Positions 10,437 through 19,809 of a stretch of 64,000 nucleotides of DNA are shown piece after piece. Numbering within the stretch: the stretch's first letter is position 1; each line of letters begins with the position of its first letter. The stretch comes from Weeksella virosa DSM 16922 (GTDB taxonomy: Bacteria > Bacteroidota > Bacteroidia > Flavobacteriales > Weeksellaceae). The translations under genes were made by a program, and so were the position numbers. Below the pieces are notes generated by a model. It was not told the DNA's origin. It was given only the letters and a program-made list of their open reading frames with translations, and ran no database searches. The DNA lies in contig NC_015144.1 of NCBI RefSeq assembly GCF_000189415.1, forward strand, positions 811,501 to 875,500, given 5' to 3'.

Positions 10437-12023
10437 ATGAATGAGGATAAGAATTTAATTAGCCATCTACACAAATTGGGAATGGACGAAAAAATGGTCA
10501 ATGGTCACCCAGCAGGTTTATTTGTATTGTTCTTCACCGAAATGTGGGAGCGATTTAGTTATTACGGGATGCGGGCTTTACTCACCCTTTTTCTCATTAG
10601 CACTATTGCAGAAGGTGGATGGGAGTGGACGCGTGAAGACGCAATGCATCTCTACGGCTGGTACACAGGTCTTGTTTATCTTACCCCATTGATTGGTGGT
10701 ATGATTGCAGACCGATTAACCGGTGCTAAAAAAGCTATCTTACTTGGTGCACTGATTATGACCCTAGGGCATGCTTCGATGGCCCTCGAAGGCGTAGCCA
10801 ACACCTTTTTCTATATCGGTTTAGCATTGATGATTTTAGGTAACGGGCTATTCAAGCCAAATATTTCATCTATGGTCGGGAACTTATACCCAGACAATAG
10901 CCCGAAAAAAGATGCCGGTTACACTATATTCTACATGGGAATCAACGCCGGAGCTTTCATCGGAATGATGCTTTGTGGGTATATCGGTGAAAAAGTTGGA
11001 TGGCATTACGGATTTGGTTTAGCAGGTGTTTTTATGTTTTTTGGTATGATGCAATTCTACTTTGGCCAAAAAATATTCGGAATCACCGGCGAATCACCTG
11101 CCGAAGTAAAAAAATTCCAGGAACAAAAAGTAGCTAATCATGAAGAAGAAGTAGAAATCCCTACACCAGCAAATGTTGTACGTGATCGATTAATTGTAAT
11201 CGTAGTACTCATGTTGGCAAGTATCGTTTTCTTCCTTGCATTTGAGCAAGCCGGAGGTTCTATGTCTATCTTCGCCAAAGATTACACACAACGCGTACTC
11301 GATGGACATGCTGCAACCACCTTCAAATGGGTCGATGCAATTCTCACCATCTTACCGATTGCTATAGTAACCGTTGTATTGAGTGCATTAGCTAAGAAAA
11401 TTTACAAAGAATACCCACTAACCATTATATTTACAGGTATTTCTTTCGCCATAATTTGGGCACTAGGTTTATGGAAAATCTGGAAAGAGTTCGGTGCTGA
11501 ACAAACCGAAGTTGCTGCATCGTGGTTCCAAATCCTAAACTCTTTATTTATTATCACCTTGGCATCAAGCTTTGGAAAGTTCTGGGAAAAGGTTTGGAAT
11601 CCTTCTGGCCCAATAAAATTTGCCTTGGGACTTCTACTGGTAGGACTTGGTTTTGCGATTTTAGCCTACGGATCGATGTCTATTCCGCAAGGAGCTAAAA
11701 CAGCTTCTGTTAGTATGCTTTGGTTAATCGTTGCCTACTTCTTCCACACCTCTGGAGAATTGTGTTTATCACCTGTAGGATTATCGTATGTATCGAAACT
11801 ATCGCCCAAAAAACTACTTGGTCTATTGTTCGGATGTTGGTTCGGAGCTTCGGCTATCGCTAATTTCATCGCAGGACTATTAGGATCGACAATTGATAAA
11901 ATTACGGCTGAGTATTCGATGTCATTTTTCTTTATGATTTTTGCTATCGTACCAGCTATTACCGCCTTGATATTGGTATTACTCAACCCAATGCTAAAAC
12001 GCATGATGCACGGGATTAACTAA
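10437..12023 (+). CDS. POT/PTR-family proton-coupled peptide transporter (first of three)
   Basis: The 528-residue product is a polytopic membrane protein with the POT signature EMWERFSYYGMRALL near the N-terminus (the ExxER proton-coupling motif) and the second family motif FYMGINAGAFIG. It should import di- and tripeptides with protons through the inner membrane. It lies 106 bases after the DPP-IV gene and ends at its own terminator, so it is probably a separate transcript. It is clearly paralogous to the third transporter, sharing the start GHPxGLFVLFFTEMWERFS and the tail GELCLSPVGLSYVSKL. Confidence 0.92.
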   Translation: MNEDKNLISHLHKLGMDEKMVNGHPAGLFVLFFTEMWERFSYYGMRALLTLFLISTIAEGGWEWTREDAMHLYGWYTGLVYLTPLIGGMIADRLTGAKKAILLGALIMTLGHASMALEGVANTFFYIGLALMILGNGLFKPNISSMVGNLYPDNSPKKDAGYTIFYMGINAGAFIGMMLCGYIGEKVGWHYGFGLAGVFMFFGMMQFYFGQKIFGITGESPAEVKKFQEQKVANHEEEVEIPTPANVVRDRLIVIVVLMLASIVFFLAFEQAGGSMSIFAKDYTQRVLDGHAATTFKWVDAILTILPIAIVTVVLSALAKKIYKEYPLTIIFTGISFAIIWALGLWKIWKEFGAEQTEVAASWFQILNSLFIITLASSFGKFWEKVWNPSGPIKFALGLLLVGLGFAILAYGSMSIPQGAKTASVSMLWLIVAYFFHTSGELCLSPVGLSYVSKLSPKKLLGLLFGCWFGASAIANFIAGLLGSTIDKITAEYSMSFFFMIFAIVPAITALILVLLNPMLKRMMHGIN

Positions 12024-12039
12024 TCAAAACACTTCTCAT

Positions 12040-12064
12040 AAAAGCCTCCCTAGTAGAGGCTTTT
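12040..12064 (+). terminator. Intrinsic terminator after the first POT gene
   Basis: AAAAGCCTC (12040-12048) and GAGGCTTTT (12056-12064) form a perfect 9-bp stem with a 7-base loop and a short T run, 17 bases after the stop. Confidence 0.7.
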
Positions 12065-12117
12065 CTGTATAATCGGAAAAATATCACTTAATTTGGCAAC
12101 ATTAACATCAAAACAAT

Positions 12118-13767
12118 ATGGAAGAAAAAAAAACTATTTGGGGAACCTTAGGATCTTTCAATAAAAACTTCTGGACAGCAAGCTTCATGGAACTTATGGA
12201 GCGTTGGGCTTGGTACGGAATCTACACCCTTTTTGGTTTATACTTGGTAGGATCAACAGACGATGGAGCTTTAGGATTTAATCACATCCAAAAAGGTAGC
12301 ATCATGGGAAATATTGTAGGAATTCTCTACTTTCTTCCACTGTTTTTTGGAGTTATTGCCGATAGAATTGGCTACAAACTCTCGCTAATTATTGCATACA
12401 TCATCTTGATTATCGGATATTATTTACTTGGCGAAGTTACTTCATACTGGAGTGTGTATATGGTTTTCTTATTGGTAGCAGTTGGAGCAGCTTTCTTCAA
12501 ACCTGTAGCTTCGGCCATTGTGGCTAGAAACACCAACGAAGTCACCGGGACTATGGGGTTCGGGATTTTTTATATGATGGTAAATATTGGGGGCTTTATT
12601 GGGCCGTCTATGTCATCCTACCTAAGAACAACTTATGGCTGGAAGCTAATCTTTATACAGGCAGCTATTGTAATAGGAATCAATCTTTTAGTAGTTTTGT
12701 TTTTTTATAAAGAACCAAAAGTTGAAAGACCCAAAGAATCGATTGGGAAAGCTTTGAAAGATTCTGTCTTGAACATTTTCTTAGCCCTAAAAGATAAAAA
12801 ACTAAGCATTCTTTTAGTCTTGATGATTGGTTTCTGGACAATGTTCAATCAACTCTTCAATACATTGCCAAATTTTATCGAGGATTGGGTAAATTCGAGT
12901 GTAATTAGCCATTGGATCAATGCCAATTTACCTAGTATAGCCAACACTTTTACCGAGAACGGACAAGTTAAACCCGAATGGTTTACCAATATAGATTCGT
13001 TTATGATTATCATGCTGCAAGTAAGCATCTCTTTCTTGGTTATCAAAATGAGTCATTTACAAGCTATGATTCGTGGAGCAATTATAGCCTCTATTGGTGT
13101 TGGACTAACATTTTACACGCACAATGTTTGGTTTACAATTATAGGAACAATGATTTTTGCAATCGGTGAAATGATGTCGAGCCCAACGCTATCGTCTTTC
13201 ATTGCCTTGATTACACCAAAAGGAAAAGAAGGACTTTACCAAGGAACCTATTTCCTCCCAGTGGCAGCCAGCTACTTTGTTACCAAATTTATCTCAGGAG
13301 ATCTTTACCAAGCTTGGTCGGATAAACTTTCTCTTCTACAGCGAGAAATGAAACAACGCAACATCGATATGCCCAATGTCGTGAGTAAAGAAGAATATAT
13401 AGAGTCGGGAGCAAAAGCGCTCAATATGTCTATTACTGACTTCGAAAATACTTTCGGAATCAAGGAAAATAATTTGGATTGGATTTCTATCGGACAAAAA
13501 GTTAACGAATTTGGTTTGCAAAAAGGTATCGATGTAAGTCACTTACAATTGCCTTTCTCTAAAAACGATTATTTTACCCTGGCAGAACAAAAACTAGGTA
13601 TGGATCATTGGCAAGTAGTCGAAATGTTGTGGACGACATATCAACCCAATAAAATTTGGATGGTTATTTTTGGGATAGGATTATTCTCGGTAATATCTTT
13701 AACTATCTACGATCGCTTAGTCATTAAACCAGCCGAAAAAAATAGGCAATTAACAACTAAAAAATAA
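12118..13767 (+). CDS. Divergent POT-family MFS transporter with a soluble insertion
   Basis: The 549-residue product carries a POT-like first helix motif (FMELMERWAWYGIYTLFG), so the ExxER glutamates and arginine are kept, and many membrane helices. It differs from its two neighbours: a hydrophilic loop lies at about residues 250-290, and a soluble stretch of roughly 110 residues lies before the final helix (about 385-510). The family is clear; the substrate is not, although peptides are likely given the context. It has its own terminator, so each of the three carriers may be controlled separately. Confidence 0.85.
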   Translation: MEEKKTIWGTLGSFNKNFWTASFMELMERWAWYGIYTLFGLYLVGSTDDGALGFNHIQKGSIMGNIVGILYFLPLFFGVIADRIGYKLSLIIAYIILIIGYYLLGEVTSYWSVYMVFLLVAVGAAFFKPVASAIVARNTNEVTGTMGFGIFYMMVNIGGFIGPSMSSYLRTTYGWKLIFIQAAIVIGINLLVVLFFYKEPKVERPKESIGKALKDSVLNIFLALKDKKLSILLVLMIGFWTMFNQLFNTLPNFIEDWVNSSVISHWINANLPSIANTFTENGQVKPEWFTNIDSFMIIMLQVSISFLVIKMSHLQAMIRGAIIASIGVGLTFYTHNVWFTIIGTMIFAIGEMMSSPTLSSFIALITPKGKEGLYQGTYFLPVAASYFVTKFISGDLYQAWSDKLSLLQREMKQRNIDMPNVVSKEEYIESGAKALNMSITDFENTFGIKENNLDWISIGQKVNEFGLQKGIDVSHLQLPFSKNDYFTLAEQKLGMDHWQVVEMLWTTYQPNKIWMVIFGIGLFSVISLTIYDRLVIKPAEKNRQLTTKK

Positions 13768-13790
13768 ACAGAATTTATTAATATTCGACA

Positions 13791-13828
13791 AATAACTCAC
13801 ATGTTTTTCATATGAGTTATTTTTTTTA
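13791..13828 (+). terminator. Intrinsic terminator after the second POT gene
   Basis: AATAACTCACATG (13791-13803) pairs with CATATGAGTTATT (13809-13821), one mismatch, loop TTTTT, followed by a run of T. Confidence 0.7.
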
Positions 13829-13878
13829 CAAAAAATCTTCCTATTTTCGAGCATTCAAAATAAAATAGAACGAATAAA

Positions 13879-15633
13879 ATGAATGTTGCTAAAAAACAGA
13901 ACTTTTTCGACTCGAATGTTCTTGGTCATCCCTCAGGCTTATTTGTCCTTTTCTTTACGGAAATGTGGGAACGCTTCTCTTTTTACGGAATGCGTGTTTT
14001 ATTAATACAATTTTTAACTGCAGCTGTTATAGGATCTAATCCTGGCCATGGCTGGTCTATAGAAAGTGCCACAGCTCTTTATGGTACTTATGCTATGTTG
14101 CTCTATATTACCCCTATTTTTGGTGGAATAATAGCCGATAAATATATTGGTTATCGTTGGGCAGTAGTCGTAGGGTCAATCATCATGACACTCGGACACG
14201 CTTTCATGGCTTTCGAAGGAATTAATTTTCTCTATCTCGGGCTTGCATGTTTAGTCATTGGTACAGGTTTCTTCAAACCCAATATGACATCTATCTTATC
14301 TGAAATGTACAAAAATTTCCCAGAAAAAAAAGACGGAGCCTACACCATTTTTTACATGGGTGTAAATGCAGGTGCGTTTTTTGGTATGATGCTGTGCGGA
14401 TACTTGGCAGAAAAAGTTGGCTGGCACTGGGGCTTCGGATTAGCCGGAATCTTTATGCTCCTAGGTACGTTACAATTCTGGCTTGCAAAACCTCTTTTTG
14501 GCCATATCGGTGAAGTACCTTCTAAAAATAAAGAAGAAAACAAAGACAATACTCCTCTATATGGGGAAGACGAGAAACCAAACCCTTTTACAACCATAGA
14601 AATCATCCTGATTGCGATTATGACAGTATGTGGTTTAGGATATGCTTTTAGTGACCCTTTACGAGAAATAGCCGGAATAGACTTATTCCATGCTATGTCG
14701 ATAGGTAAAGTTGCCGGACAAAATGTAGTGGCACTTTTGGCCTTGGTACTTTTCTTTTTTGTTGTAATCAAACGTCTAGCAAAATACACCAAAATCGTTA
14801 GAGATCGGATGATTGCCGTAATTATCTTTGCTATTTTTGTAGTATTCTTTTGGATGTCTTTCGAGCAAGGAGCTTCTTCTTTAGTAATCTTTGCTCGTGA
14901 CAATATCGATCGCTCTTTAGAAGGAAATACAAAAACTATTTTCGATATTGTAAATATTTGTCTAACGATTATTCCACTAATCATCATAACCTATGTTTTG
15001 GTACAACTGAAAATCAAAACATGGACGGTTATACCTTTCTCTAATATCGTTTTAGCGATTTGTTTCTTAGGAATTTGGGGTGTAGCAATTTGGATGCTGA
15101 ACCGTGAGTTACAATCAGAAACTTCAGAAATTACGGTTTCTTTCTTCAGTACGCTGAATTCTTTTTTCATCATTACTTTAGCATCTTTTGTTTCGAAAAT
15201 TTGGGATTCTAAATATAATCCACCTGCAACCGTAAAATATGGTATGGGATTAATTATCATGGCATTAGGATTTGGAACCTTATATATCGGTACGAATGGA
15301 GTTGCAGAAGGCGTGAAAATTAGTTTCATGTTCCTTGTCGTAGCTTACCTATTCCACACCTTGGGAGAACTCTGCTTGTCTCCGGTAGGATTATCGTATG
15401 TGTCGAAATTAGTACCACCAAGAATGATTGCTTTCATGTTCGGAATGTGGTATCTAGCAGTAGCAATCGGAAATAAATTAGCAGCTTTGTTAGGAGGGCA
15501 AATCGAAAATATTACCAAAGAATATTCTCTATCAACATTCTTCCTTATCTTTACAGTGGTGCCAATCGTAGCTGGATTGTTGGTCATGGCTCTCAATCCA
15601 TTAATAAAAAAATTGATGCACGGCATCAAATAA
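13879..15633 (+). CDS. POT/PTR-family proton-coupled peptide transporter (third of three)
   Basis: The 584-residue product has the POT motifs EMWERFSFYGMRVLL and FYMGVNAGAFFGMMLCGY and about 14 hydrophobic helices. It is a paralogue of the first carrier over its full length and is about 56 residues longer, mainly in a central segment around residues 215-290. It should import small peptides. The thioredoxin-like gene follows only 11 bases later, so the two are probably co-transcribed. Confidence 0.92.
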   Translation: MNVAKKQNFFDSNVLGHPSGLFVLFFTEMWERFSFYGMRVLLIQFLTAAVIGSNPGHGWSIESATALYGTYAMLLYITPIFGGIIADKYIGYRWAVVVGSIIMTLGHAFMAFEGINFLYLGLACLVIGTGFFKPNMTSILSEMYKNFPEKKDGAYTIFYMGVNAGAFFGMMLCGYLAEKVGWHWGFGLAGIFMLLGTLQFWLAKPLFGHIGEVPSKNKEENKDNTPLYGEDEKPNPFTTIEIILIAIMTVCGLGYAFSDPLREIAGIDLFHAMSIGKVAGQNVVALLALVLFFFVVIKRLAKYTKIVRDRMIAVIIFAIFVVFFWMSFEQGASSLVIFARDNIDRSLEGNTKTIFDIVNICLTIIPLIIITYVLVQLKIKTWTVIPFSNIVLAICFLGIWGVAIWMLNRELQSETSEITVSFFSTLNSFFIITLASFVSKIWDSKYNPPATVKYGMGLIIMALGFGTLYIGTNGVAEGVKISFMFLVVAYLFHTLGELCLSPVGLSYVSKLVPPRMIAFMFGMWYLAVAIGNKLAALLGGQIENITKEYSLSTFFLIFTVVPIVAGLLVMALNPLIKKLMHGIK

Positions 15634-15644
15634 ACCAATGTAGT

Positions 15645-16094
15645 ATGAGAACAATTGCAGTTTTAGCCCTTTTGGTATGGGGAAGCATTAGCCAAGCACA
15701 AAGCATAAATTGGAAATCTTTCCAGGAAGCAAACGAGTTGAGTAAAAAAAATCCAGAAAAACCGATTTTACTCTACATCTATGCAGATTGGTGTGGTTTC
15801 TGTAAAAAAATGAATACAGAAACTTTTGTCGATTCAGAAACGGTTGATTATATCAATTCGACTTATATTCCCGTGAAATTTAATGGGGAATCGGATGAGA
15901 AGATTAACTTTTTAGGATACAACTATTCGTACATCCCAAAAGGGAGAGTTAACAGTTTAGCTTTCTTCTTTCTCAACGGCAGAGTAAGTTATCCAGGAAT
16001 AGTTGTGGTAAACAAAGAAGGCCAAACCCAAAACTTTTTAATGGGCTATATGAAACCAACAGATTTTATTAATCGCCTCAAAAACCCAGTCTAA
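15645..16094 (+). CDS. Secreted thioredoxin-fold protein (WCGFC active site)
   Basis: The 149-residue product has a signal peptide (cleavage after SQA, Gln next) and a thioredoxin fold of the DUF255/Thioredoxin_7 kind, with active-site cysteines 50 and 53 in DWCGFCKKM. It should act as an envelope thiol-disulfide reductase or protect partner proteins; the partner is unknown. It sits 11 bases behind the third POT gene. Its last 17 bases overlap, tail to tail, the end of comEC. Confidence 0.85.
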   Translation: MRTIAVLALLVWGSISQAQSINWKSFQEANELSKKNPEKPILLYIYADWCGFCKKMNTETFVDSETVDYINSTYIPVKFNGESDEKINFLGYNYSYIPKGRVNSLAFFFLNGRVSYPGIVVVNKEGQTQNFLMGYMKPTDFINRLKNPV

Positions 16095-18081
16095 AATATC
16101 CATCACGAGCCGTATTCCAAATCGGCTCGTTTTTATTTTTGATCAATTCTACTTCTATATTATCCAAAACATTCGCCAAGTTGCTTCCATCTGCAACTAT
16201 CTTCTTGCTCGTAAGTTGATCTAAATTCTCACCCATTTCTTGGTTATTTCTAATCAAATAATAGTCGGCGGAGTGAATTGCAAGATCGTTTAATTTTTGC
16301 CAACTCAATGTAGAACTTCCAACAATTATTTCCTGATCATTTTTCTGAATATCCTCTAACCGAAAATTTGTTGCCCAATCTAAATAATAAATATTTTTGA
16401 TACGTTGATGGTTGGCATAGGGCTCTATAATAAACTTTTTCCACTGAGAACTGTCGGCAAAAGCTGTACTAAAAACGACCAAGTTATTCCTTTTTTTCAC
16501 CGAAATTGTACTTTCTCGATAATGCTGATAAACAATCAATTCATTTATTTTATCTTTTCGATAGATATCAACCAAACGATGCGACAAATTTCCTGTTAAA
16601 GCAATGAGCAGAACAATGAGTGCTATTTTCGACTGTTGCACAAATACAAAGCGCAGACACACCAAGGCTACGATTAACAAAAAAGAAGTGAACGGGCTGA
16701 TGTAGAGATTTCGCCAAACTAACTTGTCCCAGGTTGCCAACCAGCCAATATAAGTATTAATCGTGTTGATAAAAAAATTATTCACTTCGACAATAAAAGT
16801 GGGTACAAAATCTATACCTACCAAAAGAATACTGAGTAATCCAAGAATCATCATTAAATAAGCAGCAGGAATCAAAACAATATTCCCAAACAAAAACAAC
16901 CACGAAAATTGATTGAAATATAAGCTTGCAAAAGGCATGGTACCCAATTGTGCTGCAGTACTTGTCGTTAATAATCCTTTGAAACTTTGAGAGATAAACG
17001 ACCCTCTTCTTACCCATTTCATGGTAATATCATTCAACCAAACAATAAAAAATACAGCAGAAAAACTTAGCCGAAAACCAATATCGAACAAGTCGTTTGG
17101 CCTAACAATCAGGATGACAAATGCACTTAATGCCAAAGTATGGAAGATATACGGTTTGCGCTTGAGCAGGGTGGCAAAATAGAAAAGGGTAATCATCAGT
17201 GAAGCCCGAAAAACAGGAGGTCTCAATTCTACGTAAAAAGCATATAGCCAAATAAACAACAAACAGAAAAGGATACGTATTGCTTTTCCGTGAGATAAAT
17301 GAAGAAAGCTTTTTGTCAACCACATCAGCGTACCAAAAAGCATCATAACATGTAAGCCAGAAATTGCCAAAATATGAACAACGCCCGAGTTAACGTACGA
17401 TTGATAGATTTCTTGATCTAGCTCTGAGTGAGTCCCTAGCAACATGGCGCCAATCAGCCCAATAGCTTCTGTACTAAAATGATGTTTTTTAAGTTGTTCT
17501 AACAAATGAATTTTCGATTTAGAAACAGCATTATAAAAGCCTTTACCTTCTTTTCTGAGTGTAGAAAATTTAGCGAAAAACTGAGCCGAAATCCCTTTAT
17601 TCGCTAAAAAAGTACCATAATCAAACTGATATGGATTAAGTTTTTTGGGTAACGGTAAAAGCTTTCCATAGACAATGAGCTGGTCATTCGGATGATAATT
17701 TATGGTATCTTTCGGGAGATAAACAAGGATCTGATATGATGAAAAATGATCTGGATAAATAATTTTTGCTTGATATTTTTTATACTTTTCACTCGACTTG
17801 AAGCTTCGCTCAACCGACACTAAATAGGCTGTTTCTGTTATCGGCTCCTCAATGATTTTCAGTTGATTATCGGCATGAAATTTCAGGGCAATACCAAACG
17901 AGAAAAAGAATATTAGCAGTGTATTAATAAAAATTGCTGTATTTTTGTACACGAAAATTAGAATACAGAAAAGGATAATCGGCAAAAAATAAAGACCATT
18001 ATTCGACCATGAGAAATACATTTGCGCTACAATTCCCAACGCAAAAGCACAAAGAATAAAGGCAAACAAATGATTTTTCAT
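16078..18081 (-). CDS. comEC: ComEC/Rec2-family DNA uptake channel
   Basis: The 667-residue product (from the ATG at 18081) is a polytopic membrane protein: N-terminal helices and a DUF4131-type region (to about 190), then the competence domain with the family motif SGVVHILAISGLHVMM and further helices to about 500. It should form the inner-membrane channel for single-stranded DNA in natural transformation. The C-terminal 165 residues show no metallo-beta-lactamase HxHxDH motif. An in-frame TTG at 18126 would add 15 residues, but ATG gives a normal first helix. It shares a short divergent region with the DUF2141 gene. Confidence 0.88.
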   Translation of the reverse strand: MKNHLFAFILCAFALGIVAQMYFSWSNNGLYFLPIILFCILIFVYKNTAIFINTLLIFFFSFGIALKFHADNQLKIIEEPITETAYLVSVERSFKSSEKYKKYQAKIIYPDHFSSYQILVYLPKDTINYHPNDQLIVYGKLLPLPKKLNPYQFDYGTFLANKGISAQFFAKFSTLRKEGKGFYNAVSKSKIHLLEQLKKHHFSTEAIGLIGAMLLGTHSELDQEIYQSYVNSGVVHILAISGLHVMMLFGTLMWLTKSFLHLSHGKAIRILFCLLFIWLYAFYVELRPPVFRASLMITLFYFATLLKRKPYIFHTLALSAFVILIVRPNDLFDIGFRLSFSAVFFIVWLNDITMKWVRRGSFISQSFKGLLTTSTAAQLGTMPFASLYFNQFSWLFLFGNIVLIPAAYLMMILGLLSILLVGIDFVPTFIVEVNNFFINTINTYIGWLATWDKLVWRNLYISPFTSFLLIVALVCLRFVFVQQSKIALIVLLIALTGNLSHRLVDIYRKDKINELIVYQHYRESTISVKKRNNLVVFSTAFADSSQWKKFIIEPYANHQRIKNIYYLDWATNFRLEDIQKNDQEIIVGSSTLSWQKLNDLAIHSADYYLIRNNQEMGENLDQLTSKKIVADGSNLANVLDNIEVELIKNKNEPIWNTARDGYFRLGF
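16105..16141 (+). terminator. Terminator for the rightward transcript, inside the comEC 3' end
   Basis: ACGAGCCG (16105-16112) and CGGCTCGT (16123-16130) form an 8-bp GC-rich stem followed by TTTTTATTTTT. It lies just after the thioredoxin stop but within the last codons of the opposing comEC gene. Confidence 0.75.
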
Positions 18082-18138
18082 ATAGATATCAGTAACGATT
18101 ACCCTTGTTAATTTACTAATTTTCAAACATATATCAAA

Positions 18139-18567
18139 ATGAAAAAAATAATTAGTTTCTTTACATTTCTATTCTGTTCATTGGTTTTTGCTCAAACACA
18201 ACCTAAAGAATTTACCCTCAATATCGAAAACCTGAAGGGTGTTGATGGTTTCCTTAAGATTGATATTTATAGAAATGTAGAAAATTATACACGTGGAATA
18301 AATGCTTATAAATCGTTTTATATTCGGGTAGAAGATAAAGAAAAATACCAGTTGAGCATTAAAGATTTTCCGAATAATTACTATGCCATCAAGGTGTTTT
18401 TAGACACTAACCATAACAAAGTTTTAGACAAAACCTGGATCGGAATTCGTAAAGAGCCCTATGCATTTTCTGGTAATACAAAACCCTATTTCAGAGAGCC
18501 AACCTTTGAAGAGGCAAAGATTTTGATTGATGATAGCAACCGCGAAATTACCATGAAATTAAAATAA
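18139..18567 (+). CDS. DUF2141-family secreted protein
   Basis: The 142-residue product has a signal peptide ending at VFA with Gln next. The mature part matches the DUF2141 pattern common in Bacteroidota: a short beta-sandwich with YAIKVFLDTNHNKVLDKTW, where the DTNHNKVLD segment resembles a calcium-binding loop, and a late Gly-Asn-Pro-Phe-type region. Its role is unknown. It is divergent from comEC with 57 bases between the starts. Confidence 0.75.
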   Translation: MKKIISFFTFLFCSLVFAQTQPKEFTLNIENLKGVDGFLKIDIYRNVENYTRGINAYKSFYIRVEDKEKYQLSIKDFPNNYYAIKVFLDTNHNKVLDKTWIGIRKEPYAFSGNTKPYFREPTFEEAKILIDDSNREITMKLK

Positions 18568-18592
18568 TTTTTCATCGCACTTTTAGCTCATT

Positions 18593-19720
18593 CTATCGAA
18601 AATCCTTCGCGCGCAAATCATCTACAATATGTTTGGCAGTTCGCATAGAAGCACCTTCTCCTCCAAGTTTTTCGCGTAATTTTCGGTAATCCTCAACAAC
18701 TTGTGAGCGATACGGTTCGGTGAGTATTTTTTGCAGTTCTGTTCGTAAATTTTGGTGGGTTAACTCTTGCTGGATCAATTCCTTCACCACTTCTTTATCC
18801 ATAATCAAATTCACCAACGAAATATAAGAAATATGCTTCACCAATCTTTTCCCGATCTCGTAAGAAATTCTACTACCTCTGTAACAAACCACTTCTGGGA
18901 TATTGAGTAAAGCGGTTTCTAAGGTTGCTGTACCCGAGGTTACTAGAGCAGCTACTGAATTATTGAGCAGGTTATAAGTATCATTATTTATTACCTTTAC
19001 ACTATATTGATGCATAAATCTCTTGTAATAATCTATGGTTTGTGAAGGCGCACCTGCTATCACAAATTGATAGTCTGGGAAGTCGGACATCACCGAAAGC
19101 ATAATCGGTAATTTGACTTTAATTTCTTGATTGCGACTACCAGGTAAAAGTGCAATAATTGGCCGATTGTCTAGCTGATATTTTTGCAGAAAATTGTCTT
19201 TAGACAAAAATTCTCTGGTTTCTAATGCATCCAATAATGGATGTCCAACAAAATCTACTTCCATTTCATATTTTCGGTAGAAATCTTTTTCAAACGGTAG
19301 GATGACAAACATCCGATCAACTACTTTTTTTATCTGATGAACCCGTCCTGTTTTCCAAGCCCAAATTTGCGGAGAAATATAATAGTATACCTTAATTCCT
19401 AGCTGTTTGATGAATTTGGCTACCCGAAGATTAAAACCTGGATAATCTATCAAAATCACTGCATCTGGTTTATATTCTTCAATATCTTTTTTGGCGAATT
19501 CTATATTCCTTAGAATTGTACGCAAATTCATAATCACCTCAACAAACCCCATAAAAGCAAGTTCTTTGTAGTGTTTTACACAAGTACCGCCAACTTCTTT
19601 CATCAAGTCACCTCCCCAAAACCGAAATTCGGCTTCTGAGTCTAAGGTTTTCAGTGCTTTCATCAAATTAGAACCATGTAAATCGCCAGACGCTTCTCCC
19701 GAAATAAGATAATATTTCAC
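18593..19720 (-). CDS. lpxB: Lipid-A-disaccharide synthase
   Basis: This peripheral membrane glycosyltransferase (GT19) joins UDP-diacylglucosamine and lipid X to make the lipid A disaccharide. The 375-residue product starts with GTG and shows SGEASGDLHG at the N-terminus, YYISPQIWAWK, LPGSRNQEI and SGTATLE, all typical of LpxB, at normal family length. A TATCTTTG box at 19741-19748 on the same strand could be its -7 element. It stands alone here, divergent from the DUF2480 gene. Confidence 0.95.
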   Translation of the reverse strand: MKYYLISGEASGDLHGSNLMKALKTLDSEAEFRFWGGDLMKEVGGTCVKHYKELAFMGFVEVIMNLRTILRNIEFAKKDIEEYKPDAVILIDYPGFNLRVAKFIKQLGIKVYYYISPQIWAWKTGRVHQIKKVVDRMFVILPFEKDFYRKYEMEVDFVGHPLLDALETREFLSKDNFLQKYQLDNRPIIALLPGSRNQEIKVKLPIMLSVMSDFPDYQFVIAGAPSQTIDYYKRFMHQYSVKVINNDTYNLLNNSVAALVTSGTATLETALLNIPEVVCYRGSRISYEIGKRLVKHISYISLVNLIMDKEVVKELIQQELTHQNLRTELQKILTEPYRSQVVEDYRKLREKLGGEGASMRTAKHIVDDLRAKDFR

Positions 19721-19809
19721 TCGTATTTTTTTTAGACAAACAAAGATACAATAACCTTCGGGGCAATTTTGTCAATTTATGCGTAAATTTGTGTAAGATA
19801 TTTTTTTGT

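Noticed and set aside
14352-14987. 211-residue antisense frame in the third POT gene
   Set aside because: The opposite strand has a full-length transporter with clear motifs; this is the shadow of a hydrophobic gene.
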